A DNA stretch of 64,000 nt from Shimia biformata. Lineage in GTDB: Bacteria > Pseudomonadota > Alphaproteobacteria > Rhodobacterales > Rhodobacteraceae. This document shows, piece by piece, positions 1 through 10,341 of the stretch. The notes below the pieces were generated by a model that saw only the letters and a program-made list of their open reading frames with translations, ran no database searches and was not told where the DNA came from. The stretch lies in contig NZ_JAFEJK010000002.1 of NCBI RefSeq assembly GCF_016888515.1, positions 191,868 through 255,867 on the forward strand. The letters run 5' to 3'. The number at the start of each line of letters is the position of its first letter. Within the stretch, counting starts at the first letter, position 1. Both the position numbers and the translations under genes were made by a program.

Positions 1-68
1 CTCGGGCCTCGGGCGGTGTCGCGCTGGGTTTTGCCCCTTCTACCGCGTTTTTGTGCCTGCCAAAAGGC

Positions 69-926
<858 letters not shown>

Positions 927-927
<1 letters not shown>

Positions 928-1697
928 TGCGGCGCGCGGCCATCCTGCTGGCCGCCTGCCTTGCCGCGCCCGCCGTGGCGCAAGAGAATGTCACGGTCAC
1001 CGGTGCGGGACCGAACTGCGTCGGAAGTATTGATGCCGCGCATTATGAAGGTCCGACCACCCGCTATGCCCATGGCGTGCTGGGCGATGCCGTCGAATGG
1101 GAGCGGCTGACAGTCACAGTCGGGTCAAACGGCACCTGCGCGTGGGGGACGTCGCAGATGTCGGTCACACTTCCCGACCATCGCGTTTTCGAGGATACCG
1201 AGCCGCGTCTTGCCGATCTCGATGGCGACGGCATGAATGAGGTCATCACCGTTGAAAGCTCGGTCAAACTGGGGGCGCGGGTGACGGTCTGGGGTGTCCG
1301 TGACGGTGAATTCGGCCGGGTCGCGACGACGCCTTTCATCGGCCAGCGCAACCGCTGGCTGGCACCCGTCGGGGCCGCGGATCTGGATGGGGACGGTTAT
1401 GTCGAAATCGCCTATGTGGACCGCCCGCATCTGGCCAGGACGCTGCGCGTCTGGCGCTTCCAAGGTGGCAAGCTGACCGAGGTTGCGTCGAATCCTGGAC
1501 TGACCAACCATCGGATCGGTCAGGATTTCATCTCGGGCGGGATCCGCGATTGCGGGCAAGGACCCGAGATGATCACGGTGGATGGCAACTGGTCGCGGGT
1601 GGTGGCCAGCCGGTTTTCCGACGGGCGGATCGCGTCCCGCGATATCGGGCCGTTTCGCGGGCAGGGCGATCTGAAAAAGGCGCTGAGCTGCCGGTGA
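927..1697 (+). CDS. Exported FG-GAP/VCBS-repeat protein
   Basis: This 256-residue protein begins with a signal peptide (positively charged MRRA, hydrophobic stretch, cleavage after AVA-Q near residue 18). Two calcium-binding-type motifs are visible, LDGDGMNEV near residue 94 and LDGDGYVEI near residue 154, which are typical of FG-GAP/VCBS beta-propeller repeats. It is therefore likely periplasmic. No enzyme motif is seen and the function is unknown. It overlaps the ferredoxin stop codon by one base, so it belongs to the same transcript, though a functional link is not evident. Confidence 0.8.
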
Positions 1698-1707
1698 TGC
1701 GGCGCGT

Positions 1708-2322
1708 CTAGCGGTGCATCTCCCAGGCGCGCAGGATCGGGGCAAAGGAGGCCGCCGGGACTTCAGGCGCTGATTGCCAGGGGTGATGCGCACGGATCAC
1801 CAGTGCGCCAAGCGCCATCAGAAGAAGCATCGGCACGGCTGCGGCGGCCATGCGGTCCGTGGATACCCCGCCGACAAGCGCCGCGATCAGGACGCCCAGC
1901 CCGGTCACTGCCGACAATACGCCGACGGCCAGCATGCCCCATTTCGCGCGCCCGTATTCGCCGAGGCTGACCCGCATTTCAGGGCGGGCGGCGGCCAGCG
2001 CCTCCGAGATCCCAGCGATCAGGTCGACAAACTCCGCCAGGTCAGGGTCCGATTTGGCCCCCTGTTCGGGAATGTTGATCGCTATGCGGCGCACCGTGTC
2101 GCCGCAGATCAGGTCCAGTCGCCACATGAGCTGCCGTTCGACATGGTGATCGACAAAGACGACTCGGGTCAGATCGGGCCATGCCACCTGCCAGTCCAGC
2201 GTTCCGTCCCGGGATCGGCAGGCAAGCCCATCTTCGGTCAGGTCGAAATAGCGTCGCGTGCGCAGCAGGGCGGGCTTGATCCCAAAGCGGCGTGTTCCCG
2301 CAGGCAGCTGGGTGTAGGTCAT
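1708..2322 (-). CDS. Hypothetical membrane protein with two transmembrane helices
   Basis: The 204-residue product has a hydrophilic N-terminal domain of about 130 residues that looks PH-like (strand-rich, with RRYFDLTEDGLACRSRDG and DWQVAWPDLTRVVFVD). Two hydrophobic helices follow, around MLAVGVLSAVTGLGVLIAAL and AAAAVPMLLLMALGALVI. I chose the ATG at 2322 because AGGA lies about nine bases upstream, although in-frame starts exist up to 2358. It is convergent with the FG-GAP gene, with 10 bases between. I do not recognise a named family, and the PH-like reading is inference. Confidence 0.7.
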   Translation of the reverse strand: MTYTQLPAGTRRFGIKPALLRTRRYFDLTEDGLACRSRDGTLDWQVAWPDLTRVVFVDHHVERQLMWRLDLICGDTVRRIAINIPEQGAKSDPDLAEFVDLIAGISEALAAARPEMRVSLGEYGRAKWGMLAVGVLSAVTGLGVLIAALVGGVSTDRMAAAAVPMLLLMALGALVIRAHHPWQSAPEVPAASFAPILRAWEMHR

Positions 2323-2359
2323 ATCTGATCGGTCCTGACGCATTGCATTTGACCGCACC

Positions 2360-2809
2360 CTAACATGAAGTGTCCCGGCGCATGGTCAGCGATGTGGGGC
2401 GGTCAAAGCCTGCGTGCGCGGTCTGGCCGGTCACAAGAAAACCAAGCCGCGCAAAGACGGCGTGATCCTCGACCAGTTCGATCCGGGTCTGCAATTCCAG
2501 TGCCGGCAGGCGCATCGCCCTTGCCCGGTCTTCAGCCAGCGCGATCAGGTCGCGCGCCAGTCCCTGCCCACGACAGTCCGCTGCAACCGCCAGTTTTCCA
2601 AGGTAAAGCGCGTCGGCGCGCGGGGTCAGGAAGATGCAGGCGACGGGTGGGTGACCAATCACCCAGACCTCTCCCGTTTGACACTGCGCGGCGATGCTGT
2701 CCTCGGTCAGCCGGTGCATGGACGAGGGCGGGTCGATCCGCCCTTCCATATAGGCAAAGCTTGCCCGGATCAGCGACAGCACGGCGCCAAGGTCGTCCGT
2801 TGCCGGCAC
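2360..2809 (-). CDS. GNAT family N-acetyltransferase
   Basis: The 149-residue protein shows the GNAT fold. It has an N-terminal helix with SFAYMEGRIDPPSSMHRL, strand VACIFLTPRADALYLGKLAV, the acetyl-CoA pyrophosphate loop CRGQGLARDLI near residue 80, and a C-terminal ARLGFLVTGQ strand. The substrate is not deducible. The GTG at 2809 is used here, but the frame is open back into the purD stop codon, so a slightly earlier non-ATG start overlapping purD is possible. It lies 20 bases downstream of purD on the same strand and is probably co-transcribed with it. Confidence 0.85.
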   Translation of the reverse strand: MPATDDLGAVLSLIRASFAYMEGRIDPPSSMHRLTEDSIAAQCQTGEVWVIGHPPVACIFLTPRADALYLGKLAVAADCRGQGLARDLIALAEDRARAMRLPALELQTRIELVEDHAVFARLGFLVTGQTAHAGFDRPTSLTMRRDTSC

Positions 2810-2829
2810 AAGGCGATGGGCGGCCCGCG

Positions 2830-4092
2830 TCAGAGCGCGCGCCAGCCGATATCACGGCGATAGAAGCCGCCAGGCCAGTCGATGGCCTCGACCATGGCAT
2901 AGGCGCGGTCGCGGGCCTCTTGCAGCGATGCCCCGCGCGCGGTCACGTTCAGGACACGGCCGCCCGTGGCCACGATCTGGCCGTCCTTTTCGCCGGTGCC
3001 GGCATGGAAAACCATGTTCTTGCTGTCCTCGGGCAGGGCATCCAGCCCTTTGATGACCGAACCCTTGTCATAGCTGCCGGGATAGCCGTTTGCCGCCATG
3101 ACCACGGTAATGGCGTGATCGTCAGCCCAGTTGACCTGCGCTTCGGCCAGCCGTTCCTCGGCGGCGGCGTGCAGAAGGTCCATCGCCTGCGCGCCAAGCC
3201 GCATCATCAGCACCTGACATTCCGGGTCGCCGAAACGGACGTTGTATTCGACAAGGCGCGGTTTGCCGTCCTTGATCATCAGCCCGGCATAAAGCACGCC
3301 CTGATAGGGGGTGCCGCGTTTCGCCATCTCGTCAATCGTGGGCTGGATGATCTGATCCAGCGCCATTTGCGCGATCTCATCGGTCAAGACCGGCGCGGGG
3401 GAATAGGCGCCCATGCCGCCGGTGTTCAGCCCGGTGTCGCCCTCGCCGACGCGCTTGTGATCCTGCGCGGTGCCGATGGGCAGGGCGGTCTTGCCGTCGC
3501 AGAGGATGAAGAAGCTGGCTTCCTCGCCTTCCATGAACTCTTCGATCACCACCTCGGCGCCTGCGCCACCGAAGGCGCCGCCGAACATGTCGTCGATGGC
3601 GTCCAGCGCGGTCTGCTCATCCATCGCCACGATCACGCCCTTGCCAGCGGCCAGCCCGTCGGCCTTGACCACGATCGGCGCGCCCTGTTTGCGGATATAG
3701 GCCTTGGCCGCGTCAGCGTCGGTGAAATGGCCATAGGCCGCGGTGGGGGCCTTGGCCGCGTCGCAGATTTCCTTGGTGAAGCTTTTCGACGCTTCCAGCC
3801 GCGCGGCTGCCCCGCTGGGACCGAAGACGAGAATCCCGGCCTCGCGCAGCCGGTCGGCCACGCCCGCCGCCAAAGGGGCCTCGGGTCCGACGATCACGAA
3901 GTCGATGGCGTTTTCCTCGACGAAGTTCACCACGACGCCGCCATCCTCGATATCGATCGACGCGCAATCGGCGATCTGGGCGATTCCGGCATTGCCCGGC
4001 GCCACGATCAGCTTGTCGCATTTCGGGTTCTGGTTGACCGCCCATGCCAGCGCATGCTCGCGCCCACCGCTGCCGAGAATGAGAATGTTCAT
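2830..4092 (-). CDS. purD: Phosphoribosylamine-glycine ligase
   Basis: This is a 420-residue ATP-grasp enzyme that joins 5-phosphoribosylamine and glycine, the second step of purine synthesis. It opens with [17 protein letters not shown], the PurD N-terminal signature. The ATP-grasp region includes [15 protein letters not shown], and [15 protein letters not shown] near residue 285 carries the metal-binding motif. Length is normal. A GGAG Shine-Dalgarno precedes the ATG at 4092. The upstream neighbour is divergent, so the promoter lies in 4093-4199. Confidence 0.97.
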   Translation of the reverse strand: MNILILGSGGREHALAWAVNQNPKCDKLIVAPGNAGIAQIADCASIDIEDGGVVVNFVEENAIDFVIVGPEAPLAAGVADRLREAGILVFGPSGAAARLEASKSFTKEICDAAKAPTAAYGHFTDADAAKAYIRKQGAPIVVKADGLAAGKGVIVAMDEQTALDAIDDMFGGAFGGAGAEVVIEEFMEGEEASFFILCDGKTALPIGTAQDHKRVGEGDTGLNTGGMGAYSPAPVLTDEIAQMALDQIIQPTIDEMAKRGTPYQGVLYAGLMIKDGKPRLVEYNVRFGDPECQVLMMRLGAQAMDLLHAAAEERLAEAQVNWADDHAITVVMAANGYPGSYDKGSVIKGLDALPEDSKNMVFHAGTGEKDGQIVATGGRVLNVTARGASLQEARDRAYAMVEAIDWPGGFYRRDIGWRAL

Positions 4093-4199
4093 GAAAGGAC
4101 TCCGATCTGCTTGGCCTCGTCTGCGCGGCGTTTTAGGGTGGCGCAGGTCCCGACGCAACGCGTCATTGCGCCGACATGTCAAAACCGGAGCCATTTTGG

Positions 4200-4679
4200 A
4201 TGCTGCCTGACGTTCTTGGGGGCGATATGTTCGCCGACATCGCGGTTGCCACCGCGACGATCGTGCTGGGTGTCTGGGTGCCGGCCTATTTCTCGCTCCG
4301 GGGGTTTCGCACCCGGCAATGGTGGGAAAAGAAAGCTGATGCCTATCAACAGGCCATTTCGGTGCTGGCGCATGAGATGCACTATTTCGACACGCTGATG
4401 GAAGATGACGTGTTGCGCCGCAATCCAACACCCGAGCAGCGTGCCACGATGACGCGCGAGTTTGACAAGGCCCGCAGCGCGCTGGACCGCTTGCGGTTTG
4501 AATCCGCCTTCCTGTTTTCCGATCAATGCCGAGAGGTACTGGACTCCCATTTCCGCTCGGTGGACGGGTTGTCCCAAGCAGATGGGAACCACGTCGATTA
4601 CCTCGACAGCCGTGCGGCCCTGTCCCGCGCCGCGCTGGACCAGTTCATTGTCGCCGCCAAACGTGACCTGAAAGTATAG
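4200..4679 (+). CDS. Hypothetical membrane-anchored protein
   Basis: About 159 residues: one N-terminal transmembrane helix ([20 protein letters not shown]) followed by a helical, charged cytoplasmic domain rich in Arg, Asp and Glu. The ATG at 4200 has GGAG nine bases upstream; ATGs at 4176 and 4227 are alternatives. It sits six bases before xseA on the same strand, so the two are probably co-transcribed. I recognise no family. The topology resembles small bacterial signal-anchor proteins of unknown function. Confidence 0.7.
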   Translation: MLPDVLGGDMFADIAVATATIVLGVWVPAYFSLRGFRTRQWWEKKADAYQQAISVLAHEMHYFDTLMEDDVLRRNPTPEQRATMTREFDKARSALDRLRFESAFLFSDQCREVLDSHFRSVDGLSQADGNHVDYLDSRAALSRAALDQFIVAAKRDLKV

Positions 4680-4685
4680 ACCGCC

Positions 4686-6167
4686 ATGTCCGACCTTCTC
4701 GACGATCCGATGCCGGGGCAGAACAGCCCGGAGTTCACTGTCTCCGAAATTTCGGGCGCGGTGAAAAAGACCATCGAAGGCGCCTTTGGCCGTATCCGTG
4801 TGCGCGGCGAAGTGGGGCGCGTGTTCAAGGCGCGGTCGGGGCATCTTTATTATGACGTCAAGGATGACCGGAATGTCCTCTCCTGCACCACGTGGAAGGG
4901 GCAGGTCGCGGGGCTGTCCGTGGTGCCGGAGGAAGGGCTTGAGGTTGTCGTTACCGGGCGCCTGACGGCCTTTGGTGCCCAGTCGAAATACAACATGAAT
5001 GTTGATGAGGTTGCGGTCGCCGGGCAGGGCGCCCTGATGGCTCTGCTCGAAAAGCGCAAGAAACAGCTGGCCGCCGAGGGGCTGTTCGAACCGGCGCGCA
5101 AGAAACCGCTGCCCTATCTGCCCGAGATCATCGGCGTCGTGACATCCCCCTCGGGGGCGGTGATCCGCGATATCCTGCACCGGCTGCGTGACCGGTTCCC
5201 GCGCAAGGTATTGATCTGGCCCGTCGCCGTGCAGGGTGAGGCGTGTGCCCGCGAAGTCGCCCGCGCCATCGACGGATTCAACCGCCTGACGCCGGGGGGG
5301 GCGCTGCCGCGGCCGGATCTCCTGATCGTCGCCCGTGGCGGTGGTTCGATCGAGGATCTCTGGGGTTTCAACGAGGAAATCGTCGCCCGCGCCGCGGCCG
5401 CCAGCGCGATCCCGCTGATTTCGGCGGTCGGGCATGAAACCGACACGACTCTGATCGACTTTGTCTCGGACAAGCGCGCCCCGACGCCGACTGCGGCGGC
5501 GGAACTGGCAGTGCCGGTGCGCCATGAACTTCTGGCCTGGGTCGACCAGCAGGGCGCGCGGCTCAGTCGAGCCGTCAGCCACGGGTTAACCCAGCGCGGC
5601 CAGCGCCTGCGCGATCTGGCCCGCGCGCTGCCACGGGCCGAAACGCTTCTGGATACACCGCGCCAAAGGCTGGACCGCGCTGGCGACCTGCTGCCCCGCG
5701 CCCTGAGCCGTGGCATCGACAGCCGCAGGCTTGACCTGCAACGCAAGGCAGGCCCGCTGCGCCCGCAGCTGTTGCGCGTCATGATCGACCGCCGCCGCGA
5801 CGCGCTGAACGCGCAGCAGAAACGCCTTGTCACGGCTGCGCCCACCCGCGAGATCCAGCGCCGCAAGGACAGGCTGGCCGATCTGGAAAAACGCCTGAAA
5901 GAGGCACATCTGCGCCGCATCGATCAACGCCGCGACAAGCTGATCGCGCTGGACAGGCTGCGTGAAACGCTGGGCTATCAGGCCACGCTGGAGCGGGGCT
6001 ATGCGGTGGTCTGGGGCGATGGCAAGCTGGTCACGACGACAAAGGCGGCGCAATCGGCAAGCGAGTTGGAAATCCAGTTCGCCGATGGGCGCATGTCACC
6101 GGATGGCAAGCCCGCACAACAGAAAAAACCGAAATCCAAGCCGCCCGAGCAGGGCAGCCTGTTCTGA
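4686..6167 (+). CDS. xseA: Exodeoxyribonuclease VII large subunit
   Basis: The 493-residue protein carries an N-terminal OB-fold DNA-binding domain ([20 protein letters not shown], then VRGEVG and [10 protein letters not shown]). The Exonuc_VII_L catalytic region follows, with [19 protein letters not shown] near residue 148, [16 protein letters not shown] near 217 and [20 protein letters not shown] near 245. A long Arg-rich coiled-coil tail comes after. With XseB it degrades single-stranded DNA in repair and recombination. xseB is not in the window. Confidence 0.97.
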   Translation: MSDLLDDPMPGQNSPEFTVSEISGAVKKTIEGAFGRIRVRGEVGRVFKARSGHLYYDVKDDRNVLSCTTWKGQVAGLSVVPEEGLEVVVTGRLTAFGAQSKYNMNVDEVAVAGQGALMALLEKRKKQLAAEGLFEPARKKPLPYLPEIIGVVTSPSGAVIRDILHRLRDRFPRKVLIWPVAVQGEACAREVARAIDGFNRLTPGGALPRPDLLIVARGGGSIEDLWGFNEEIVARAAAASAIPLISAVGHETDTTLIDFVSDKRAPTPTAAAELAVPVRHELLAWVDQQGARLSRAVSHGLTQRGQRLRDLARALPRAETLLDTPRQRLDRAGDLLPRALSRGIDSRRLDLQRKAGPLRPQLLRVMIDRRRDALNAQQKRLVTAAPTREIQRRKDRLADLEKRLKEAHLRRIDQRRDKLIALDRLRETLGYQATLERGYAVVWGDGKLVTTTKAAQSASELEIQFADGRMSPDGKPAQQKKPKSKPPEQGSLF

Positions 6168-6173
6168 CACCGG

Positions 6174-6196
6174 CTTTTTTCTGGTCACAAATACCC
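6174..6196 (-). repeat. Dispersed AAATACC/GGTATTT element, copy G
   Basis: On the minus strand the core GGGTATTTG is followed by ACCAG and an A-rich tail. It is nearly the same as copy C (25491-25514), including ACCAG and AAAAAG. It lies in the convergent gap after xseA. The T6 run on the + strand could also help to end xseA transcription. Confidence 0.6.
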
Positions 6197-6213
6197 GCTG
6201 CGGAACCGTGCGG

Positions 6214-6606
6214 TCAGACACCGACTTCGGGGCCGAGGCACAGCATCTCGTCCTCGTCCGAGGCGATTTCGTAAAGCACACCCGCCGACTGCCCGTCCCG
6301 GAACTCGGCCCGCAATCCGCCGCTTTCGGAATAGAAAACCCAGCATTGCGGCACCGGGTTGTCCTCGTAGACGAAACAGATGTCACCGGCATCCTCGTAC
6401 CAGACCCCTTCCTTGCATTTGCCGTCCAGAAAGGACCAGCGCACGCGGCGGTCGGGGAAATAGCGCTCGACCCCGTATCGGGTGCCGTCGGCGGCATAGA
6501 ACAGGGTCTTGCCCCGGGTATAGCGGTCAAACTCCTCCGCGCTCATCGGTGATTGCGCCAGGGCGGGTGACGCCAGAAGGACAAGAAGGGCAAACAAGCG
6601 CATCAT
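6214..6606 (-). CDS. Small exported hypothetical protein
   Basis: The 130-residue product has a clear signal peptide, MMRLFALLVLLASPALAQS, with cleavage expected after ALA. The mature part is short, rich in aromatic residues, and holds Cys residues in DGKCKEGVWYEDAGDICFVYED, PQCWVFY and EMLCLG that could form disulfides in the periplasm. Small secreted proteins of this pattern are common in Rhodobacteraceae but have no assigned role. A second ATG at 6603 is equally possible. It is convergent with xseA and stands 27 bases before the AlkB-like gene on the opposite side. Confidence 0.75.
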   Translation of the reverse strand: MMRLFALLVLLASPALAQSPMSAEEFDRYTRGKTLFYAADGTRYGVERYFPDRRVRWSFLDGKCKEGVWYEDAGDICFVYEDNPVPQCWVFYSESGGLRAEFRDGQSAGVLYEIASDEDEMLCLGPEVGV

Positions 6607-6633
6607 GGGGGCATGCTGCCAGAGCGGGGCAGT

Positions 6634-7686
6634 CTAATCCAGTGTTTCGGGTGGGTTGGGCAAACTCCCGCCCAGCCGGTCAAGGCGGCGGTTCATGGTG
6701 CGTTTCCATAAGGGGGGCAGCATGGCCATGGCGCCCATCACGGGCAGGCTTCGGGGCAGGACGGGCATGGTGGCGGGGTCGAGTTCAAGCGACGGGTAGG
6801 ACCGGGATGGCCGAATGTGGTGGTCGGAATGGCGCGGCGCGTTCAGCATCAGCGCGCTGGACCAGAAATGCGGCGTATTCCAGCTGTGCCCCGGCCCGAC
6901 CGGCTCGGGCTTGCCATCTTCCCCGGTTTCCCGGCGCAGCCCGTAATGCTGGACATAATCCGACAACATCAGCTGCATCTGTGCATAGATCGCCAGCGCC
7001 AAAAGCGCCGCGATGCCGCCTGTCCCTGCAATGGCATAGGCCGCAAAAACGGTCAGCGCCGCGCCTCCGACATAGGCGACATAGGGGTGGCCAAGCGTGG
7101 ATTTCGACGTGCTGGCCCGCGATCGGAGCGCGGTTTCGGCCCGCAATCCGGCGGTGAAAGACCCGATCCAGGCGCGCGGCCAGAAGTGATAGAACCCTTC
7201 GCCACGCCTTGCGCTGTTGGGGTCCTTGTCGGTGGCGACATGCACGTGATGCACCCGCACGTGGGCGCTGGCGTGATGGCCGAACAACAGGGTGATATAG
7301 ACCAGTTTGCCCAGACGCCGGGGCCATTTCGCGCTGCGGTGGATCAGCTCATGCGCGTTCGAGTTCGAGACCTGCCCGAAGAACAGGCCAAACCCGAGGA
7401 ACAGCGCGATGTTTTCCGTCAGCCCGCGTGTGCCATGCCCCAAGGCCGCCACCGCCAGCGCCAAGAGGACGGGATGCGCCAGTCCCAGCAGGACGGACAG
7501 GGTATGGCCCGAGGGAAATTCTCCATCCGCGCCGCTGCGCGCGGCCGCGCCCTTTGCAAGCCGGTCCATCAGATAGGTGAAGGCGGTCATATAGATCAGG
7601 GCGGCAAGGCTCCACCCCCCGCCAAGAAGCCCGGCGAGGGTCAGCAGGATCACCGGGGCAAGGGTGGCAAGCGTGAACCAGATCAT
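6634..7686 (-). CDS. alkB: AlkB-type alkane 1-monooxygenase / membrane di-iron hydroxylase
   Basis: The 350-residue integral membrane protein has the histidine boxes of the AlkB/XylM family in order: HELIHRS (112-118), GHHASAHVRVHH (136-147) leading into HVATDKDPNSAR, QHYGL (246-250) and APRHSDHH (283-290). Hydrophobic helices fill residues 1-40, 60-105 and 200-240. The family uses a di-iron centre to hydroxylate terminal carbons of alkanes or related hydrophobic compounds, with electrons from rubredoxin and its reductase. No rubredoxin gene is adjacent, so the electron donor is unknown. The frame is open further upstream, but MIWF at 7686 begins the conserved part. The substrate cannot be deduced. 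Confidence 0.88.
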   Translation of the reverse strand: MIWFTLATLAPVILLTLAGLLGGGWSLAALIYMTAFTYLMDRLAKGAAARSGADGEFPSGHTLSVLLGLAHPVLLALAVAALGHGTRGLTENIALFLGFGLFFGQVSNSNAHELIHRSAKWPRRLGKLVYITLLFGHHASAHVRVHHVHVATDKDPNSARRGEGFYHFWPRAWIGSFTAGLRAETALRSRASTSKSTLGHPYVAYVGGAALTVFAAYAIAGTGGIAALLALAIYAQMQLMLSDYVQHYGLRRETGEDGKPEPVGPGHSWNTPHFWSSALMLNAPRHSDHHIRPSRSYPSLELDPATMPVLPRSLPVMGAMAMLPPLWKRTMNRRLDRLGGSLPNPPETLD

Positions 7687-7859
7687 GTCGCCTGACTTAC
7701 ATCGGCGGCAAGGACGAAACAACGTTTCCAATCGGCGCACCCGCGTTCCTTTTGCAAGCGCATCCGCCGCCTTACATGTCGCTTTTGACCTCGCGCCGGG
7801 GCGGGCCAAGCGTCTAGTGTGGCGGCAATCCCGCAAGGGTCAGGGAAAGGGCGAAGACG

Positions 7860-9539
7860 TTGAACGACACCAAGGGTATCTGGAAATCCGGTCGCGGCAA
7901 GGGGCGCAAGACGCCCAAGGGCCGTCAGTTGGATGACACGGCACTGGCAGAGGTGCAGGCGCTTTTGGGCGAAACCCCGCGCCGCCGCGACCTGCTGATC
8001 GAGTTTCTGCACCGGATTCAGGATGCTCATGGCCACCTGTCCGCGGCCCATATCCGCGCGCTGGCCGAAGAGTTGCGGCTTTCGCAGGCCGAGGTTTATG
8101 AGGTTGCCAGTTTCTATGCCCATTTCGACGTGGTGCGAGAGGGTGAGACCCCGCCGCCGGCGCTGACCATCCGGGTCTGCGATTCGCTTTCGTGCGAACT
8201 GGCCGGGGCCGAGACGCTGAAATCTGCACTGGAGAGCGGGTTGGACACGGCGCAGGTGCGTGTCTTGCGCGCGCCCTGCATGGGGCGTTGCGACACTGCG
8301 CCGGTGCTTGAGATCGGCTACAACCATATCGACCATGCCACCCCGGAGAAGGTCATGGCGGCAATCGCGGCGGGCGATACGCATGTTCATGTTCCGGCCT
8401 ATGAAACGCTGGCGGATTACCGCGCCAAAGGCGGCTATGATGCGCTGCTTGCGTTGCGCGACAGTGGCGACTGGGAAGCGGTGCAGGACAAGCTGCTGGA
8501 AGCAGGTCTGCGCGGGCTTGGCGGGGCCGGTTTTCCGTCCGGCAAGAAATGGGGATTCGTGCGCGCCAATCCCGGCCCGCGCTACCTGGCGGTGAATGGC
8601 GACGAGGGCGAACCGGGCACGTTCAAGGATCGCTACTACCTTGAGCGTATGCCGCATCTGATGCTGGAAGGCATGCTGATCGCGGCCTGGGCGGTCGAGG
8701 CGCAGACCTGTTTCATCTACATGCGCGACGAATACCCCGCCGTGCTAGACATCCTGCGCCGCGAGATCGCCGCGCTGGAGCAGGCCGGGATCGTGGCGCC
8801 GGGTTTCATCGACCTGCGGCGCGGGGCCGGGGCCTATATCTGTGGCGAGGAATCGGCGATGATCGAGTCGATCGAGGGCAAGCGCGGGCTGCCCCGCCAT
8901 CGCCCGCCCTTTGTCGCGCAGGTCGGCATCTTCGACCGTCCGACGCTGGTCCACAATGTTGAAACCCTGCTCTGGATCGCGCGCATCTGCCGCGAAGGGC
9001 CGGAGGTTTTGAACCAGACCGAAAAGAACGGGCGCACCGGATTGCGGTCCTATTCGGTTTCTGGCCGGGTGGCGAAACCGGGTGTCTATCTTCTGCCCGC
9101 CGGGTCGACCATCACCGATATCATCGCCGCTGCCGGGGGCATGGCCGAGGGGCATGTCTTCAAGGCCTATCAGCCGGGTGGCCCGTCTTCGGGACTGTTG
9201 CCCGCGTCGATGGATGAGATCCCGCTGGACTTCGACACGCTGCAACCGCACGAGTCCTTTATCGGCTCGGCGGCGGTGGTGGTCCTGTCCGACAGCGACT
9301 CGGCCCGCGCGGCCGCGCTGAACATGCTGCGTTTCTTCGAGGATGAAAGCTGCGGCCAATGCACGCCCTGCCGGGTGGGGTGCGAAAAAGCGGTCAAGCT
9401 GATGCAGGCCGACCGCTGGGATCAGCCCCTGCTTGAGGAACTGTGCCAGGCCATGGGCGATGCTTCGATCTGCGGGCTGGGGCAGGCCGCGCCGAATCCG
9501 ATCCGCCTGACGATGAAACACTTCCCGGACGAGGTCTGA
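7860..9539 (+). CDS. NuoE-NuoF fusion: formate dehydrogenase/NADH dehydrogenase-type flavoprotein subunit
   Basis: The 559-residue protein joins two modules. Residues 1-165 are NuoE/FdsG-like, with a thioredoxin-like [2Fe-2S] domain and cysteines in CDSLSC near 107 and CMGRC near 140. Residues 195-555 are NuoF/FdsB-like, with the FMN site GLRGLGGAGFPSGKKW, NAD-binding NGDEGEPGTFKDR, the 4Fe-4S ligands in CGQCTPCRVGC near 498 and the final Cys in SICGLG. Such fusions normally act as the NAD-reducing diaphorase of soluble formate dehydrogenase. The usual molybdenum alpha subunit is not next door. The TTG at 7860, after GGGAAAGGGCGAAG, is the apparent start. Confidence 0.9.
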   Translation: MNDTKGIWKSGRGKGRKTPKGRQLDDTALAEVQALLGETPRRRDLLIEFLHRIQDAHGHLSAAHIRALAEELRLSQAEVYEVASFYAHFDVVREGETPPPALTIRVCDSLSCELAGAETLKSALESGLDTAQVRVLRAPCMGRCDTAPVLEIGYNHIDHATPEKVMAAIAAGDTHVHVPAYETLADYRAKGGYDALLALRDSGDWEAVQDKLLEAGLRGLGGAGFPSGKKWGFVRANPGPRYLAVNGDEGEPGTFKDRYYLERMPHLMLEGMLIAAWAVEAQTCFIYMRDEYPAVLDILRREIAALEQAGIVAPGFIDLRRGAGAYICGEESAMIESIEGKRGLPRHRPPFVAQVGIFDRPTLVHNVETLLWIARICREGPEVLNQTEKNGRTGLRSYSVSGRVAKPGVYLLPAGSTITDIIAAAGGMAEGHVFKAYQPGGPSSGLLPASMDEIPLDFDTLQPHESFIGSAAVVVLSDSDSARAAALNMLRFFEDESCGQCTPCRVGCEKAVKLMQADRWDQPLLEELCQAMGDASICGLGQAAPNPIRLTMKHFPDEV

Positions 9540-9612
9540 GACTGCCCCCGCGACACGGCTGACAAGGGGGTGCCCCTGGCCTATGGTCGCCGAAACAGGG
9601 CAGGAGTCGACA

Positions 9613-10296
9613 ATGAGTTTCATGGAAGAGATCGCATTGCGCCAGTCGATCCGGCTGGGGCTGATCGGGGTCGGGGTGATTGCGGCGCTGATCTATGCCG
9701 TGGTCTTCTGCTACCGCAAAGAAAGCTGGCCCAAGACGATCTGCAAGGCGATCCCGCTGCCTGCCTTCGGTGCCGCGGTGTGGGTGGCTTTTGGCTATCC
9801 CCTTGTTGTGGCATCGCTTTTCCTGTCAGCGCTGGGGGATATTGCACTGTCGCGCAAGGGCGATCGCGCCTTTCTGGTGGGGTTGATCGGCTTTGCAGCC
9901 GCGCATCTGGCCTATATCTGGCATTTCTGGACCCTGGCCGGTGGCCTCCCGACGGGCCCACTGTGGGCGATTGCGCTTTTGGTGCTGTTCGCCCTTTCGA
10001 CCGAGGTCTGGCTGTCGCCCCATACTGGGGGGCTGCGCTGGCCGGTTCGTATCTATGTGGTGCTGATCACGCTGATGGGGATCACCGCGCTGGGGCTTGA
10101 GGGGCGCGAGATCGCGGTCTGGGGCGCGTTTGCCTTTGTCGCCTCGGACACGCTTCTTGCGGTCCAGCTGTTCCGCATGCCTGATACCTCACCTGGGCAG
10201 CGCCCCGCCGCCGTTGCGCTGTGGCTGCTTTATGCGGGAGGCCAGCTTGCCATCCTTGCCGGGGCGGGCTTTGCCCAGCCGCTCTTCCATCTTTGA
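9613..10296 (+). CDS. YhhN/lysoplasmalogenase-family membrane protein
   Basis: This 227-residue protein is almost entirely transmembrane, with seven to eight helices. The YhhN (TMEM86) signatures are LFLSALGDIALSR in the first half and AFVASDTLLAVQLFR in the second, each with the conserved acidic residue in a helix. Eukaryotic TMEM86 members hydrolyse lysoplasmalogens; the bacterial role is not settled. GGAG lies seven bases before the ATG at 9613, which favours this start over the ATG at 9583. It follows the NuoEF fusion and precedes ftsY on the same strand. Confidence 0.8.
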   Translation: MSFMEEIALRQSIRLGLIGVGVIAALIYAVVFCYRKESWPKTICKAIPLPAFGAAVWVAFGYPLVVASLFLSALGDIALSRKGDRAFLVGLIGFAAAHLAYIWHFWTLAGGLPTGPLWAIALLVLFALSTEVWLSPHTGGLRWPVRIYVVLITLMGITALGLEGREIAVWGAFAFVASDTLLAVQLFRMPDTSPGQRPAAVALWLLYAGGQLAILAGAGFAQPLFHL

Positions 10297-10341
10297 AAAA
10301 CAAGGGTTAGGTGAAAGGGACAGATACCCCGGAGACCCGAC

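Noticed and set aside
1-68. Possible continuation of a gene at the left edge
   Set aside because: The first 68 bases hold no frame with recognisable protein character. This is the region just downstream of the OB-fold gene.
2365-4398. Long open reading frame (677 codons) on the + strand opposite purD and the GNAT gene
   Set aside because: It lies antisense to clearly conserved purD. Its product is low-complexity and rich in Arg, His and Asp, as expected for a shadow frame in high-GC DNA.
5580-5594. GGTTAACCC resembling half of a CtrA site
   Set aside because: It lies inside xseA coding sequence and lacks the second TTAA at the right spacing.
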